Assembly (NCBI RefSeq): GCF_900113275.1
Contig: NZ_FOOU01000019.1
Coordinates: 1 to 57,815, forward strand
Direction: 5' to 3'
From: Neptunomonas qingdaonensis
GTDB lineage: Bacteria; Pseudomonadota; Gammaproteobacteria; Pseudomonadales; Balneatricaceae
Length of the DNA stretch: 57,815 nucleotides
Shown: positions 47,837 to 56,989 of the stretch, one piece after another
Numbering within the stretch: the stretch's first letter is position 1
How the letters are laid out: each line of letters begins with the position of its first letter
Translations under genes and position numbers: made by a program
The notes under the pieces: model-generated
The model's input: only the letters and a program-made list of their open reading frames with translations
The model's database searches: none
Told to the model about the DNA's origin: nothing

Positions 47837-48904
47837 ATGAAAAAATTTACCAAGTCTGTAATCTCTGCTGCTGTTCTGGCAGGTGTTGCTGCAACGGCGA
47901 TGATGCCTGCTCAGGCAGCTGATAAAGTATTACTGAAAACTCCAATTGCTTTCGGCTCTCATCTACCTGCGTTGGGCACTCCGATTGTTTGGGTTTCTGA
48001 GCAATTGAATCTTGTGAGTGATGGCACGATAAAGATGAAAATCTACGAGCCAAGCAAGCTGGTTGCTCCGCCGGAAATTCTAGGCGCTGTTTCTTCTGGT
48101 AAAGTTAACTCAGGCTATGCTACTGCCGGTTACTGGCAGGGTAAAATGCCGGCTTCCGGTTTCTTCTCTGCTGTGCCTTTTGGCCCTGAAGCAGGCGAAT
48201 ACATGGCGTGGTTGTATTACGGAAACGGCCTGAAGCTGTATCAGTAAATGTATGACACCAATGGCTACAACGTCAAAGTTATTCCTTGCGCCATTCTTTC
48301 GCCAGAAACATCTGGCTGGTTCAAAAAAGAGATCAATACACCTGAAGACCTTAAAGGCCTGAACATGCGTTTCTTCGGTCTGGGTGCTTCCGTGATGGAA
48401 AAAATGGGTGTATCTACCTCGCAGCTACCTGGCGGTGAAATCTTTGGTGCGCTGGAGAAAGGTGCAATCGATGCCTCTGAGTTCTCTCAGCCTGCAATCG
48501 ATCAGCGTCTTGGTTTCCAGAAGATCATGAAATACAACTATTTCCCTGGCTGGCATCAGCAAGCAACGATTTTCGAATTGCTAATCAACAAAGACGTATG
48601 GAACAAGATGTCTGAAGGCCAACAGGCGATTGTTGACGGCACCTGTAAAGCCTCTATGACCAACTCATTTGCTGAAGGTGAAGCAATGCAGTTCCCGGTT
48701 ATGGCTGAAGCCAAAGCCAACGGCGTTGAGATCCGTTACTGGAATGACACTATGCTGAAAGCCTTTGAAGACAAATGGCTTGAAGTGGCTGCTGAAAAGT
48801 CTGCTGAAGATGCGTTCTTTAAGAAAGTATGGGATGATTTGAGCGAATTCCGTAAAGGTTACGACCTTTGGGAAGCTAACGCATTCCTACCCCGTAGCCG
48901 TTAA
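47837..48904 (+). pseudogene. dctP: TRAP transporter substrate-binding protein (DctP/TakP-like) with one in-frame stop
   Basis: A signal peptide (MKKFTKSVISAAVLAG ... AQA) and the mature binding protein run to YYGNGLKLYQ. A TAA follows at 48245-48247, and the same frame resumes at once with MYDTNGYNVKVIPC and continues to the natural end at 48904. Relatives have Glu at this place (QEMYD), so one G-to-T change (GAA to TAA) explains the break. Together the two parts have the full family length of 355 residues and no other damage. It is a very recent nonsense mutation, a sequencing error, or a read-through stop. The pocket type and neighbours suggest a 2-oxo- or hydroxy-monocarboxylate such as lactate or pyruvate. 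Confidence 0.88.
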
Positions 48905-48959
48905 TAGTTCGCTTAACTTAACGCGATTTACCAGCGTTATGTAGCAAAAAGCTATGCTA

Positions 48960-48985
48960 AGGCAGACAATAATTATTGTCTGCCT
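48960..48985 (+). terminator. Perfect 12-bp hairpin between dctP and dctQ
   Basis: GGCAGACAATAA (48961-48972) is directly followed by its complement TTATTGTCTGCC (48973-48984), then TTTCATTT. The loop must open a few A-T pairs. It is a plausible partial terminator or mRNA-stabilising 3' end that raises binding-protein levels over permease levels. It covers the upstream TTG frame of dctQ, arguing for the later GTG start. Confidence 0.65.
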
Positions 48986-49023
48986 TTCATTTATACAATA
49001 ATAATCGATGTAGGTACCTTCCT

Positions 49024-49548
49024 GTGACTGAGAACGATACTCTCCCATCAGTACCTCTGGCCGATATGATCGATCGCTTTATCCAGCGCATCGGCATGTC
49101 GGTTGCCTGGTGCTACGTCCTGCTGGTTTTTGTCATTATTTTGCAGGTCGTACTTCGAAAAGGATTTTCAAGCGGTTTAATTATATTTGAAGAGCTGCAA
49201 TGGCACCTCTATGCGCTAGGCGTGATGATCGGCCTGTCTTATGCGCAAACCACTAACTCACATATTCGCGTGGATCTCTTTTATTCACGCTTTCGGGCGC
49301 GCACTAAACATATCATTGAAATTCTTGGCATCCTTATTTTAGTCATGCCGTTTATTGTGATTGTGTTCCTCCACAGTATCGATTTCTTTTATGACGCATA
49401 TCGCATCAATGAAGGCTCTCAATCCCCTTCCGGGCTGCCTTATCGTTGGATTATAAAAGGGGTTATTCCGGTCAGTTTTGCTTTATTGGGTCTTGCTATG
49501 CTTTCTCGACTTTACCGTGACACCGTTTTACTTATGCGTGGAGAATAA
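49024..49548 (+). CDS. dctQ: TRAP transporter small permease (DctQ)
   Basis: From GTG at 49024 the protein has 174 residues and four membrane helices, with the family pattern EELQWHLYALGVMIGLSYAQ and THIRVDLF-like SHIRVDLFYSRF. The frame can be extended to a TTG at 48976, but that lies inside a hairpin and would add non-family sequence; TAGG precedes the GTG at usable distance. It overlaps dctM by one base. It forms the integral membrane pair with DctM for Na+-driven uptake. Confidence 0.9.
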   Translation: MTENDTLPSVPLADMIDRFIQRIGMSVAWCYVLLVFVIILQVVLRKGFSSGLIIFEELQWHLYALGVMIGLSYAQTTNSHIRVDLFYSRFRARTKHIIEILGILILVMPFIVIVFLHSIDFFYDAYRINEGSQSPSGLPYRWIIKGVIPVSFALLGLAMLSRLYRDTVLLMRGE

Positions 49549-50939
49549 TGATGGACGCCAATGAAATCATGGTCATTGCGATGTTCGTATCTTTCATCGC
49601 TCTGTTATTTACCGGTATACCTGTTGCCTGGGTGTTAGCCGGCGTCGGGATTATTTTTGCTTTTATCGGCCAGTTTGCCGATGTTTACCTGGATACGATG
49701 ACCGGACTGGATTACACCACGCTGGGCCTGGTGGTAAACCGTCTGTATAAGATTATGGACAACTGGATTCTGGTCGCACTGCCGATGTTTATCTTCATGG
49801 GCATTATGCTGGACAAATCCGGGGTTGCTGAAGAACTGATGCACTCGATGCAAGAGCTGTTTGGCCGTGTTCGCGGTGGGCTTGCAGTCACCGTAACGGC
49901 GATCGGTATTATTCTGGCGGCCTCTACCGGGATTATTGGCGCGTCCGTTGTACTGTTGGCAGTCATGTCTCTTCCATCGATGACGAAACAGGGTTACTCA
50001 ATGCCGTTAGCACTGGGGACGATTGCGTCAGCCGGTACCTTGGGTATTTTGATTCCACCTAGTATTATGCTGGTTATCATGGCCGATCAGTTAGGCCTGT
50101 CGGTTGGTGACCTGTTTATGGGAGCGGTTATCCCTGGTTTGATGCTCGGCGCTATGTATATTGTTTACATTCTTGTTTATGCCTATATCAAGCCGAACGC
50201 TGCACCGGTGCCTAAGGATGCTAAAGCGGTTACCTGGCCTGTTGTATTGAATGTACTGAAAGCGGTCTTACCTACTTTATTCCTTATTTTTGTCGTGCTG
50301 GGTTCTATCTTTGCTGGCTTTGCCACTCCGACAGAAGCCTCCGGCGTGGGTGCATTAGGCGCTACACTGCTAGCGTTATACAACCGTCGTTTCAGCCTTC
50401 CGGTACTTAAAGAAGTCATGGGCGGCACGCTCAACACCACAGCCTACATTTTCGCTATCTTTATTGGTGCGACCTGTTTTGCACTGGTATTGCGTGAGTT
50501 GGGCGGCGATGAGCTGATTGAGTCATTCCTGACCGGTCTGCCTTTTGGCCCTTACGGTATTATCCTCTTTATACTGGCTGTAATTTTCCTCCTCGGCTTC
50601 TTCCTTGACTGGATAGAGATCACCTTGATTATCCTGCCGCTGCTAGCACCGGTTATCACGGCACTTGGATTAGATATCGACGGTTACGGGGTAGTGGATA
50701 GCCCGGAGCTGGTGTGGTTCGTGATGTTGGTGGCGATGGCATTACAGACATCCTTCCTGACACCGCCGGTTGGCTTTGCCCTCTTCTATCTGAAAGGTGT
50801 TTGCCCGCCGAATGTGAAGTTGTCTGATATTTATAAAGGTGTCATTCCTTTTATCGGCCTGCAGCTAATCGCGCTATTCATTCTGGTTTTCTGGCCGCAG
50901 TTAGTGCTTTGGCTACCCGCCATCGCTTACGCTAAATAA
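49548..50939 (+). CDS. dctM: TRAP transporter large permease (DctM)
   Basis: The 463-residue protein has about 12 membrane helices with DctM features: LPMFIFMGIMLDKSGVAEEL, ASTGIIGASVVLLAVMSLP, GTLGILIPPSIMLVIMA, and the late DWIEITLIILPLLAPV and TSFLTPPVGFALFYLKG. It is the transporting subunit. ATG at 49548 overlaps the dctQ stop by one base; a second ATG follows at once. A strong terminator sits 19 bases after the stop. Confidence 0.95.
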   Translation: MMDANEIMVIAMFVSFIALLFTGIPVAWVLAGVGIIFAFIGQFADVYLDTMTGLDYTTLGLVVNRLYKIMDNWILVALPMFIFMGIMLDKSGVAEELMHSMQELFGRVRGGLAVTVTAIGIILAASTGIIGASVVLLAVMSLPSMTKQGYSMPLALGTIASAGTLGILIPPSIMLVIMADQLGLSVGDLFMGAVIPGLMLGAMYIVYILVYAYIKPNAAPVPKDAKAVTWPVVLNVLKAVLPTLFLIFVVLGSIFAGFATPTEASGVGALGATLLALYNRRFSLPVLKEVMGGTLNTTAYIFAIFIGATCFALVLRELGGDELIESFLTGLPFGPYGIILFILAVIFLLGFFLDWIEITLIILPLLAPVITALGLDIDGYGVVDSPELVWFVMLVAMALQTSFLTPPVGFALFYLKGVCPPNVKLSDIYKGVIPFIGLQLIALFILVFWPQLVLWLPAIAYAK

Positions 50940-50957
50940 GCAAAGCCATTGCGTTAC

Positions 50958-50988
50958 CCGTGGTATCCCAGTTGATACCACGGTTTTT
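50958..50988 (+). terminator. Rho-independent terminator after dctM
   Basis: CCGTGGTATC (50958-50967) pairs perfectly with GATACCACGG (50974-50983) around CCAGTT, followed by TTTTT. It ends the TRAP operon and shows that the lactate dehydrogenase reading frame should start downstream of it. Confidence 0.93.
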
Positions 50989-51085
50989 AAATTCAGTTCT
51001 GCGCTCAGTTTTAAGTGACGCTCATCCTTCTGAGCAGGCTGCTCTCAATCAGCGCCCTATCAACAAGCTTCCAGCAGGTGGCCCC

Positions 51086-54001
51086 GTGAATAATATGAAA
51101 CAGACACATCGTGATTTTCTTGCCACACTTCAGCAATTTATTCCTGAAGAGCGCTTAATTACCGATCCTCTTCGTACGTTGGCGTATGGCACAGATGCGA
51201 GCTTTTATCGCCTGATTCCACAGATTGTGGTGCGAGCTGAAAGTGAAAATGATATTGCTAAGATTGTTACCTTAGCCAACCAACATCAGATTCCTGTTAC
51301 CTTTCGTGCAGCGGGAACGAGTCTCTCCGGCCAGGCGATTACTGACTCAGTATTGATTCAGTTAGGCGACGGCTGGAAAGGCTATAAAATTAATAAAGAC
51401 GCCACACAGATCAGCTTACAACCGGGCGTCATCGGTGGCCAGGCGAATAGTTATCTGGCACCCTTTAATAAAAAAATCGGCCCGGATCCTGCCTCTATTA
51501 ATGCGGCTATGATCGGCGGTATTGCCGCTAACAATGCCAGTGGCATGTGCTGTGGTACGGCGCAGAACAGTTACCGCACCTTAAAAAGCATGAAGCTGAT
51601 ACTGGCAGATGGCACGCAACTCGATACCGGTAATCTTCATTCTATAAACCGGTTCAAACTGTCTCACAAAGCATTACTCGATTCACTGGATGCGTTAGGC
51701 CAGCAAACCCGTGCTAACAAGGTGCTGCACGAGCGTATCCTGCATAAATACCGCCTTAAAAATACCACCGGCTATGCGCTTAACTCTCTGGTGGATTACA
51801 CCGATCCTATCGACATGCTGCAGCATTTGATGATCGGATCTGAAGGTACGCTGGGCTTTATGTCGGAGATCACCTACCGCACCGTTGATGAGCATCCGAA
51901 TAAAGCCTCTGCTCTGATCTTCTTTAACAGCGTTCGCACTACCTGCGATGCCGTCGCTATTCTGAAGAAAACACCAGTATCTGCGGTGGAGTTGATGGAC
52001 CGTGCCGGTTTACGTTCGGTGGAAGATAAACCCGGCATGCCTGATTTTATGCGTGAGCTTGGGGAGGATGCTGCTGCCCTGCTGGTTGAGACACGTGCGG
52101 CTGATCCTGCCGATCTCGCCACTCAGGTGGAAACCATCAAAGCCTCATTGGCAGGCCTGACGACTACCCGCCCGATCGAATTCACGACCAAGCCAGAAGA
52201 GTACGCCAAATACTGGGCGATCCGTAAAGGGCTGTTCCCCGCTGTTGGTGCGATACGCCTGACCGGCACGACGGTGATCATCGAAGATGTCGCTTTTCCG
52301 GTTGAACAGCTTGCCGATGCGGTACACGATCTCCACCAGCTCTTTAAGAAATGGCACTACAACGAAGCCCTGATTTTTGGCCATGCGCTGGAAGGCAATC
52401 TCCACTTTGTATTTACTCAGGCATTTGATACTCAGGAAGAGATTGATCGCTACGATGGCCTGATGGAGGATGTGGCTAACATGGTGGTTGGTACGTACGA
52501 TGGCTCACTGAAAGCCGAGCATGGTACCGGCCGCAATATGGCGCCGTTTGTTGAACTGGAATGGGGTAAAGATGCTTATCAGTTGATGTGGGAACTCAAA
52601 GAGCTGCTGGATCCGAATGCTATTCTGAATCCCGGCGTTGTACTCAACAGAAACAGCCATGTTCATCTGGAAAACCTCAAACCGTTACCGGCGGCTGATC
52701 CTCTGGTCGACAAGTGCATTGAGTGCGGTTTCTGTGAACCCACCTGCCCGTCGCGCGACTTAACCCTGACGCCTCGCCAACGCATTGTTATCTGGCGTGA
52801 AATTGCACGCCTTGAAGCCGAAGCCTCAGGCCCTAAAGCAGATCCTGAGCGCTTAGCCGAACTGCGCAAAGAATATCAATATCAGGGCACCGAAACCTGT
52901 GCCGCCTGTGGTTTATGCTCAACAACCTGCCCCGTAGGTATTAACACCGGTGACCTGACACGCTCTATCCGTAGTCAGAACAACGAGAAACACACCAAAC
53001 TGGCGCAATGGCTGGCAGACCACTACGGCACACTGGCAAAAGCCAGTAGAGTGACCTTTGCGGCAGCGGATATGACCCACGGTTTAATCGGCACGCAAGC
53101 GATGACGGCGATCACCGGTACGGCACGCAAGCTGTCTGGCGGACGTATCCAGCAATGGACGCCCTCTATGCCGACCGGCGCACCTAAAATAAAAGCGCCA
53201 GCTAACGCCGCGAATGCTTTAGCTACGACTGGATCAAGTGCTGCGCCGAAAGTTGTTTATCTGCCCAGCTGCGCCAGCCGAACCATGGGCCCTGCGCGAG
53301 GCGACTCAGATCAGACTTCTCTGGCGGATAAAACCGAAGCCCTGTTACGTAAAGCGGGTTTTGAGGTGATCTATCCTGCAGCAATGGATAACCTTTGTTG
53401 CGGTATGCCGTTTCAATCTAAAGGAATGTTTGCCGCGGCTGATTCTAAATCTGCTGAAATCGAAAAAGTACTGCTTGAGATCACAGAAAACGGAACACTT
53501 CCTGTGTATTCTGACACCAGCCCTTGCAGCTTACTACTAAAGGATAAACTCGACTCACGTATCAAACTTTATGATACCGTCGATTTTATTGACGAGTTTC
53601 TGTTAGACCGTTTGATTTTTACTGCCACTTCCGAGCCTGTTGCGCTACACATCACTTGTAGTGCAACGCGCATGGGACAAGCTGACAAGCTCAAACGCAT
53701 TATGTCTGCATGCTCGACACAGGTTGTTATTCCTGATCAGATAACCTGCTGTGGCTTTGCTGGCGACAAAGGCTTTTCAACCCCTGAGTTAAATGCATCG
53801 GCTTTGCGTACGCTGAAAGGCGCTGTACATGAGTGTACTGCAGGCTATTCGACCAGTCGCACCTGCGAAATTGGTTTAAGCCATCATAGTGGGATTGATT
53901 ATAAATCGATCATTTATCTGGTTGATCGCTGTACTCAGCCAATCATGAGTAAAACAGCATCAACTGAAGAAAATAACCGCATTCAGACTCAAAAAAGCTG
54001 A
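51086..54001 (+). CDS. D-lactate dehydrogenase-type FAD/4Fe-4S oxidoreductase (Dld-II)
   Basis: From GTG at 51086 the protein has about 971 residues; AGGTGG lies upstream, and an ATG three codons later is an alternative. Domain order: FAD_binding_4 (PVTFRAAGTSLSGQA; SINAAMIGGIAANNASG), FAD-linked oxidase C-terminal domain (GHALEGNLHFVF; KAEHGTGRNMAPFVE), two 4Fe-4S motifs (CIECGFCEPTCP and CAACGLCSTTCPVG), then two CCG domains (CCGMPFQSKG and CCGFAGDKGF). This fits quinone-linked D-lactate dehydrogenases. Beside a PdhR-controlled TRAP transporter it would oxidise imported lactate to pyruvate. Other 2-hydroxyacids cannot be excluded. Confidence 0.9.
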   Translation: MNNMKQTHRDFLATLQQFIPEERLITDPLRTLAYGTDASFYRLIPQIVVRAESENDIAKIVTLANQHQIPVTFRAAGTSLSGQAITDSVLIQLGDGWKGYKINKDATQISLQPGVIGGQANSYLAPFNKKIGPDPASINAAMIGGIAANNASGMCCGTAQNSYRTLKSMKLILADGTQLDTGNLHSINRFKLSHKALLDSLDALGQQTRANKVLHERILHKYRLKNTTGYALNSLVDYTDPIDMLQHLMIGSEGTLGFMSEITYRTVDEHPNKASALIFFNSVRTTCDAVAILKKTPVSAVELMDRAGLRSVEDKPGMPDFMRELGEDAAALLVETRAADPADLATQVETIKASLAGLTTTRPIEFTTKPEEYAKYWAIRKGLFPAVGAIRLTGTTVIIEDVAFPVEQLADAVHDLHQLFKKWHYNEALIFGHALEGNLHFVFTQAFDTQEEIDRYDGLMEDVANMVVGTYDGSLKAEHGTGRNMAPFVELEWGKDAYQLMWELKELLDPNAILNPGVVLNRNSHVHLENLKPLPAADPLVDKCIECGFCEPTCPSRDLTLTPRQRIVIWREIARLEAEASGPKADPERLAELRKEYQYQGTETCAACGLCSTTCPVGINTGDLTRSIRSQNNEKHTKLAQWLADHYGTLAKASRVTFAAADMTHGLIGTQAMTAITGTARKLSGGRIQQWTPSMPTGAPKIKAPANAANALATTGSSAAPKVVYLPSCASRTMGPARGDSDQTSLADKTEALLRKAGFEVIYPAAMDNLCCGMPFQSKGMFAAADSKSAEIEKVLLEITENGTLPVYSDTSPCSLLLKDKLDSRIKLYDTVDFIDEFLLDRLIFTATSEPVALHITCSATRMGQADKLKRIMSACSTQVVIPDQITCCGFAGDKGFSTPELNASALRTLKGAVHECTAGYSTSRTCEIGLSHHSGIDYKSIIYLVDRCTQPIMSKTASTEENNRIQTQKS

Positions 54002-54049
54002 GCGGTAAACTAAACATATTCAACTAAATACCGTTGTGAGGATAGCATC

Positions 54050-54538
54050 ATGGCTTTACCTGAAATCAATACCATTCTTTACACTACCTCTTTGGGTAGC
54101 CACACGCGTCCGGTTTTTCGCCATGCCGTAAAACTTGCCACTGCATTGAATGCAAAAATTGTTATTCTGCATGTTGTTGAGCCTATTGGTGAGATGGGTA
54201 CTGCTCTGATCAAAAATTATGTACCGAAAGATCTGTTGAAAAAAATACACGATGAAGGAATCAATGAGATACATGAGGAGATGCATATTCGCATTGAAAA
54301 ATTCTGTGCAGAAGAGTTAAATAACCTGCCTGCAGCTGACAAACTGAATGTTGAATATGTCGTCGTTGAAGGTAATCACACTGACTCTATTCTGAATGAA
54401 GCGAAAAAGCGCGGCGTACAGTTGATTATTATGGGCTCTGAAAACACCTTCGGCCGTCATAGCCACACCACTCAGCAAGTTGCCAGAAATTCGACTGTGC
54501 CTGTTGTGATTGTGCCCACCGGCAAAAAATACGATTAA
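54050..54538 (+). CDS. Universal stress protein (UspA family)
   Basis: The 162-residue protein has the Usp fold pattern: INTILYTTSLGSHTRPVFRHAVKLA at the start, IVILHVVEP, and the C-terminal VQLIIMGSENTFGRHSHTTQQVARNSTVPVVIVP. The usual ATP motif G-x2-G-x9-G-S/T is not complete because the second Gly-Ser is replaced, so it is more likely the non-ATP-binding type. It lies 48 bases after the lactate dehydrogenase and may be co-transcribed. Confidence 0.9.
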   Translation: MALPEINTILYTTSLGSHTRPVFRHAVKLATALNAKIVILHVVEPIGEMGTALIKNYVPKDLLKKIHDEGINEIHEEMHIRIEKFCAEELNNLPAADKLNVEYVVVEGNHTDSILNEAKKRGVQLIIMGSENTFGRHSHTTQQVARNSTVPVVIVPTGKKYD

Positions 54539-54562
54539 TTACTCAGCTGTTTAATACCAGCC

Positions 54563-54611
54563 TTTATGGAAAGTAGCCTATATGGATAGTAGTCTTTATG
54601 GATAGCAGTAC
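54563..54611 (+). repeat. Three 16-bp tandem repeats spanning the AEC start codon, with two overlapping mini-ORFs
   Basis: The unit TATGGATAGTAGTCTT-like is present three times with ATG at 54566, 54582 and 54598 (period 16). The first two ATGs open seven-residue frames, MESSLYG and MDSSLYG, each closed by a TAG that lies beyond the next ATG. The third ATG begins the AEC transporter. No strong Shine-Dalgarno precedes any of them. Confidence 0.85.
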
Positions 54612-55491
54612 ACTGGCATTACTGGAACGGATTTTTCTTACGGTATTTCCGCTTGTGGCGATTGTCAGTGTGGGCTACTTTTATGCGCGTAAACGGCATA
54701 CCGATATGTCGACGGCCAACACGATCAATATTGATGTGTTTGTCCCCGCTTTAATTTTTTCTGTACTGTCTGCCAAATCATTTGATCTGCCACAATTTCA
54801 AATGCTGGCCGTGGGTGCAGCCATTATCGTCTTAGGTTCTGGCTTGCTGTTGTTTCCACTGTGTAAGCTGCTTAAGGTGAGCCCTAAAACGTTCCTGCCG
54901 CCCATGATGTTCAATAACAGCGGTAATCTGGGATTACCCTTGGCGGTGCTGGCTTTTGGTGAACAAGCGCTACCGGCCGCGGTTGTGCTTTTTCTGGTTG
55001 AGAACCTGCTGCACTTTACGGTTGGTTTATACATTCTTGATCATAAAACCAACCCGATTAATGTGCTGAAAATGCCCATGATCCTGGCAACTATTGCCGG
55101 GCTCGTCTGGAGTACTTTTGATCTGCATGTACCCACTGCTGCAGCAACCTTTATCGACATGCTCGGGCAGATCTCTATCCCGTTAATGCTTTTTGCGTTG
55201 GGTGTGCGGATGACCAGCGTTGATTTATCACATTGGAAAATCGGCCTCTGGGGCGCTATTTTATGTCCCCTCAGCGGATTAGTTATCGCATTGGCGCTGC
55301 AACCATTATTACAGCTTGAACCCATCCAGTTTACTTACCTTGTGTTATTTGGCGCGCTCCCTCCTGCCGTCCTTAATTACATGGTGTCTGAACGTTATCA
55401 ACAAGAACCGCACCAGGTCGCTTCGATTGTATTACTCGGCAATATCGCTAGTCTGATCATTATCCCGGTAACATTGTTCTTTGTACTGTGA
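54598..55491 (+). CDS. AEC-family (auxin efflux carrier/malate permease-like) transporter
   Basis: The 297-residue protein has about ten membrane helices in two inverted halves. Family features: FVPALIFSVLSAKSF, FNNSGNLGLPLAVLAFG with the unwound helix centre, and IPLMLFALGVRM in the second half. AEC proteins transport organic acids such as malate or export other small carboxylates. Near lactate genes a carboxylate substrate is likely but unproved. The start is uncertain because of the tandem repeats; the ATG at 54598 gives the right N-terminal length. Confidence 0.88.
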   Translation: MDSSTLALLERIFLTVFPLVAIVSVGYFYARKRHTDMSTANTINIDVFVPALIFSVLSAKSFDLPQFQMLAVGAAIIVLGSGLLLFPLCKLLKVSPKTFLPPMMFNNSGNLGLPLAVLAFGEQALPAAVVLFLVENLLHFTVGLYILDHKTNPINVLKMPMILATIAGLVWSTFDLHVPTAAATFIDMLGQISIPLMLFALGVRMTSVDLSHWKIGLWGAILCPLSGLVIALALQPLLQLEPIQFTYLVLFGALPPAVLNYMVSERYQQEPHQVASIVLLGNIASLIIIPVTLFFVL

Positions 55492-55651
55492 CGCTGGCTC
55501 TTTTGTCTGCTGGCGGCGTTAAAAACGTACTCAAGCGGTCATTTATAAGTTATAAACGCCCTTATTCCGTGTGTTTTTGCCTTGCCTGAAAACATAATTG
55601 CGGCTCGTGCCAAAGCATCATTGTGACTTTTCCCACAGTTTAGGCCCTGTC

Positions 55652-56599
55652 ATGCGTTTAGGAATAGATCTGGGTGGTACGAAGATAGAGATCATTGCGT
55701 TAGATAATAACGCGGTGATCTACAGAAAACGTGTTGCGACACCCCAAGGCGATTATCCCGCCACACTGGCAGCCATTACCAAGCTGGTTCAGGCCGCCGA
55801 ACTCAAGGTAGGTCTCAAGGCAGAATTTAAGGCAGGAGCGCAGCCTGAACTTACGGCAAAAGAGCCGGCCAGTATAGGAATAGGTATTCCTGGTGTTATT
55901 TCAGCCGACACCCAAAAAGTTAAAAATGCCAACTCAACCTGCCTGATCGGTAAGCCCCTGCAGCACGATTTAGAAACGCTACTCGCTCGTCCCGTTCGTA
56001 TTGCAAATGATGCTAACTGCTTTGCCCTTTCTGAAGCGACTGATGGTGCCGGGCAATCAGGCAATGTTGTCTTTGGCGTAATTCTGGGTACGGGAGTGGG
56101 CGGCGGCCTTGTCGTTAATCAACACGTACTTTGCGGCAGCAACGGCATCACCGGTGAATGGGGTCACAATCCCCTGCCCTGGCCCACTGAAACAGAATAC
56201 CCTGGTCCCGTCTGCTATTGTGGACAAAAAGGCTGTATTGAAACCTTTATCTCCGGGCCCGGCGCTTTGCAACGCCATATCGAAAGCAGCAAAGATCAAC
56301 ACATCTCTTCGTTTGCACAGGTCTGGGAAAAAGCAGCAACGGGGTGTGTAGCATCAGAAGATACTTGTCGAACCTATATTGATCGACTGGCGAAAAGCCT
56401 AGCCTCAGTGATCAATATACTGGATCCGGATATCATCGTGCTCGGGGGAGGATTATCTAATATCGAACGCCTTTATAGCGACGTACCTGAACAGTGGGGC
56501 CGCTACGTTTTCTCAGACTCTGTAAAAACATCACTACGCAAAGCGCAACATGGTGACTCAAGCGGCGCACGCGGCGCCGCTTGGTTATGGCCCGAGTAG
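55652..56599 (+). CDS. ROK-family sugar kinase (fructokinase or N-acetylglucosamine kinase-like)
   Basis: From ATG at 55652 the enzyme has 315 residues: phosphate motif RLGIDLGGTKIEI at 2-14, IGIPGVI, VFGVILGTGVGGGLVVN, EWGHNPLPWP with the substrate-site EWGH, and the ROK zinc signature CYCGQKGCIETFISGPG. It phosphorylates a hexose at C6 or C1 using ATP; closest in motif pattern to bacterial fructokinase (Mak) and NagK. The 18 extra codons of the longer frame precede the family start and are dropped; TTTAGG lies upstream of the chosen ATG. Confidence 0.88.
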   Translation: MRLGIDLGGTKIEIIALDNNAVIYRKRVATPQGDYPATLAAITKLVQAAELKVGLKAEFKAGAQPELTAKEPASIGIGIPGVISADTQKVKNANSTCLIGKPLQHDLETLLARPVRIANDANCFALSEATDGAGQSGNVVFGVILGTGVGGGLVVNQHVLCGSNGITGEWGHNPLPWPTETEYPGPVCYCGQKGCIETFISGPGALQRHIESSKDQHISSFAQVWEKAATGCVASEDTCRTYIDRLAKSLASVINILDPDIIVLGGGLSNIERLYSDVPEQWGRYVFSDSVKTSLRKAQHGDSSGARGAAWLWPE

Positions 56600-56698
56600 T
56601 TTAAAATTTTCTGCAACAGACATAGTATTCTCTGGGATAAATAAATAGCAGCGCACGAAGTGCGGCAGGAGCAATGGAACGACATTGATTGACTTGAT

Positions 56699-56723
56699 AT
56701 TGGCTTTGTACCAATATTTGGTA
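56699..56723 (+). promoter_or_regulatory. Operator/promoter region of the parDE module
   Basis: Two overlapping palindromes, ATTGG-N7-CCAAT (56699-56715) and TACCAATATTTGGTA (56709-56723, perfect), lie 27 bases before parD, with TTGACT just upstream as a possible -35. This is the usual layout for autorepression by a ParD-ParE complex. Confidence 0.6.
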
Positions 56724-56749
56724 ATTATTGGTATATAAGAGGTGATCCC

Positions 56750-56989
56750 ATGCCTAAAAATACAAGTATTTCCCTTGGAGAGCACTTTGATAGCTTTATT
56801 GCTAAGCAAATTACAGAGGGTAGATACGCCTCCACTAGCGAGGTGGTGCGTGCTGCTCTGAGGCTGCTTGAAGATAACGAGCAGAAAATAGCTACACTTC
56901 GCAAACTACTTGAAGAAGGCGAAAATAGCGGAACGGCTGAATATAGCTACGAAGCGCTGATGAATGAACTTGACGATGAACTTGGTTAA
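56750..56989 (+). CDS. parD: ParD-family antitoxin
   Basis: The 79-residue protein begins MPKNTSISLGEHFDSFIAKQ, with GRYASTSEVVRAALRLLED, the ribbon-helix-helix signature of ParD. The C-terminal acidic half (EEGENSGTAEYSYEALMNEL) would wrap the toxin. It ends with TAA overlapping the parE start by one base, so toxin translation is coupled. The pair sits beside a REP cluster at the edge of the lactate/kinase region, consistent with a mobile cassette. Confidence 0.93.
   Translation: MPKNTSISLGEHFDSFIAKQITEGRYASTSEVVRAALRLLEDNEQKIATLRKLLEEGENSGTAEYSYEALMNELDDELG

Noticed and set aside
50960-51085. N-terminal extension of the lactate dehydrogenase frame
   Set aside because: It begins inside the strong dctM terminator and adds residues not typical of the family.
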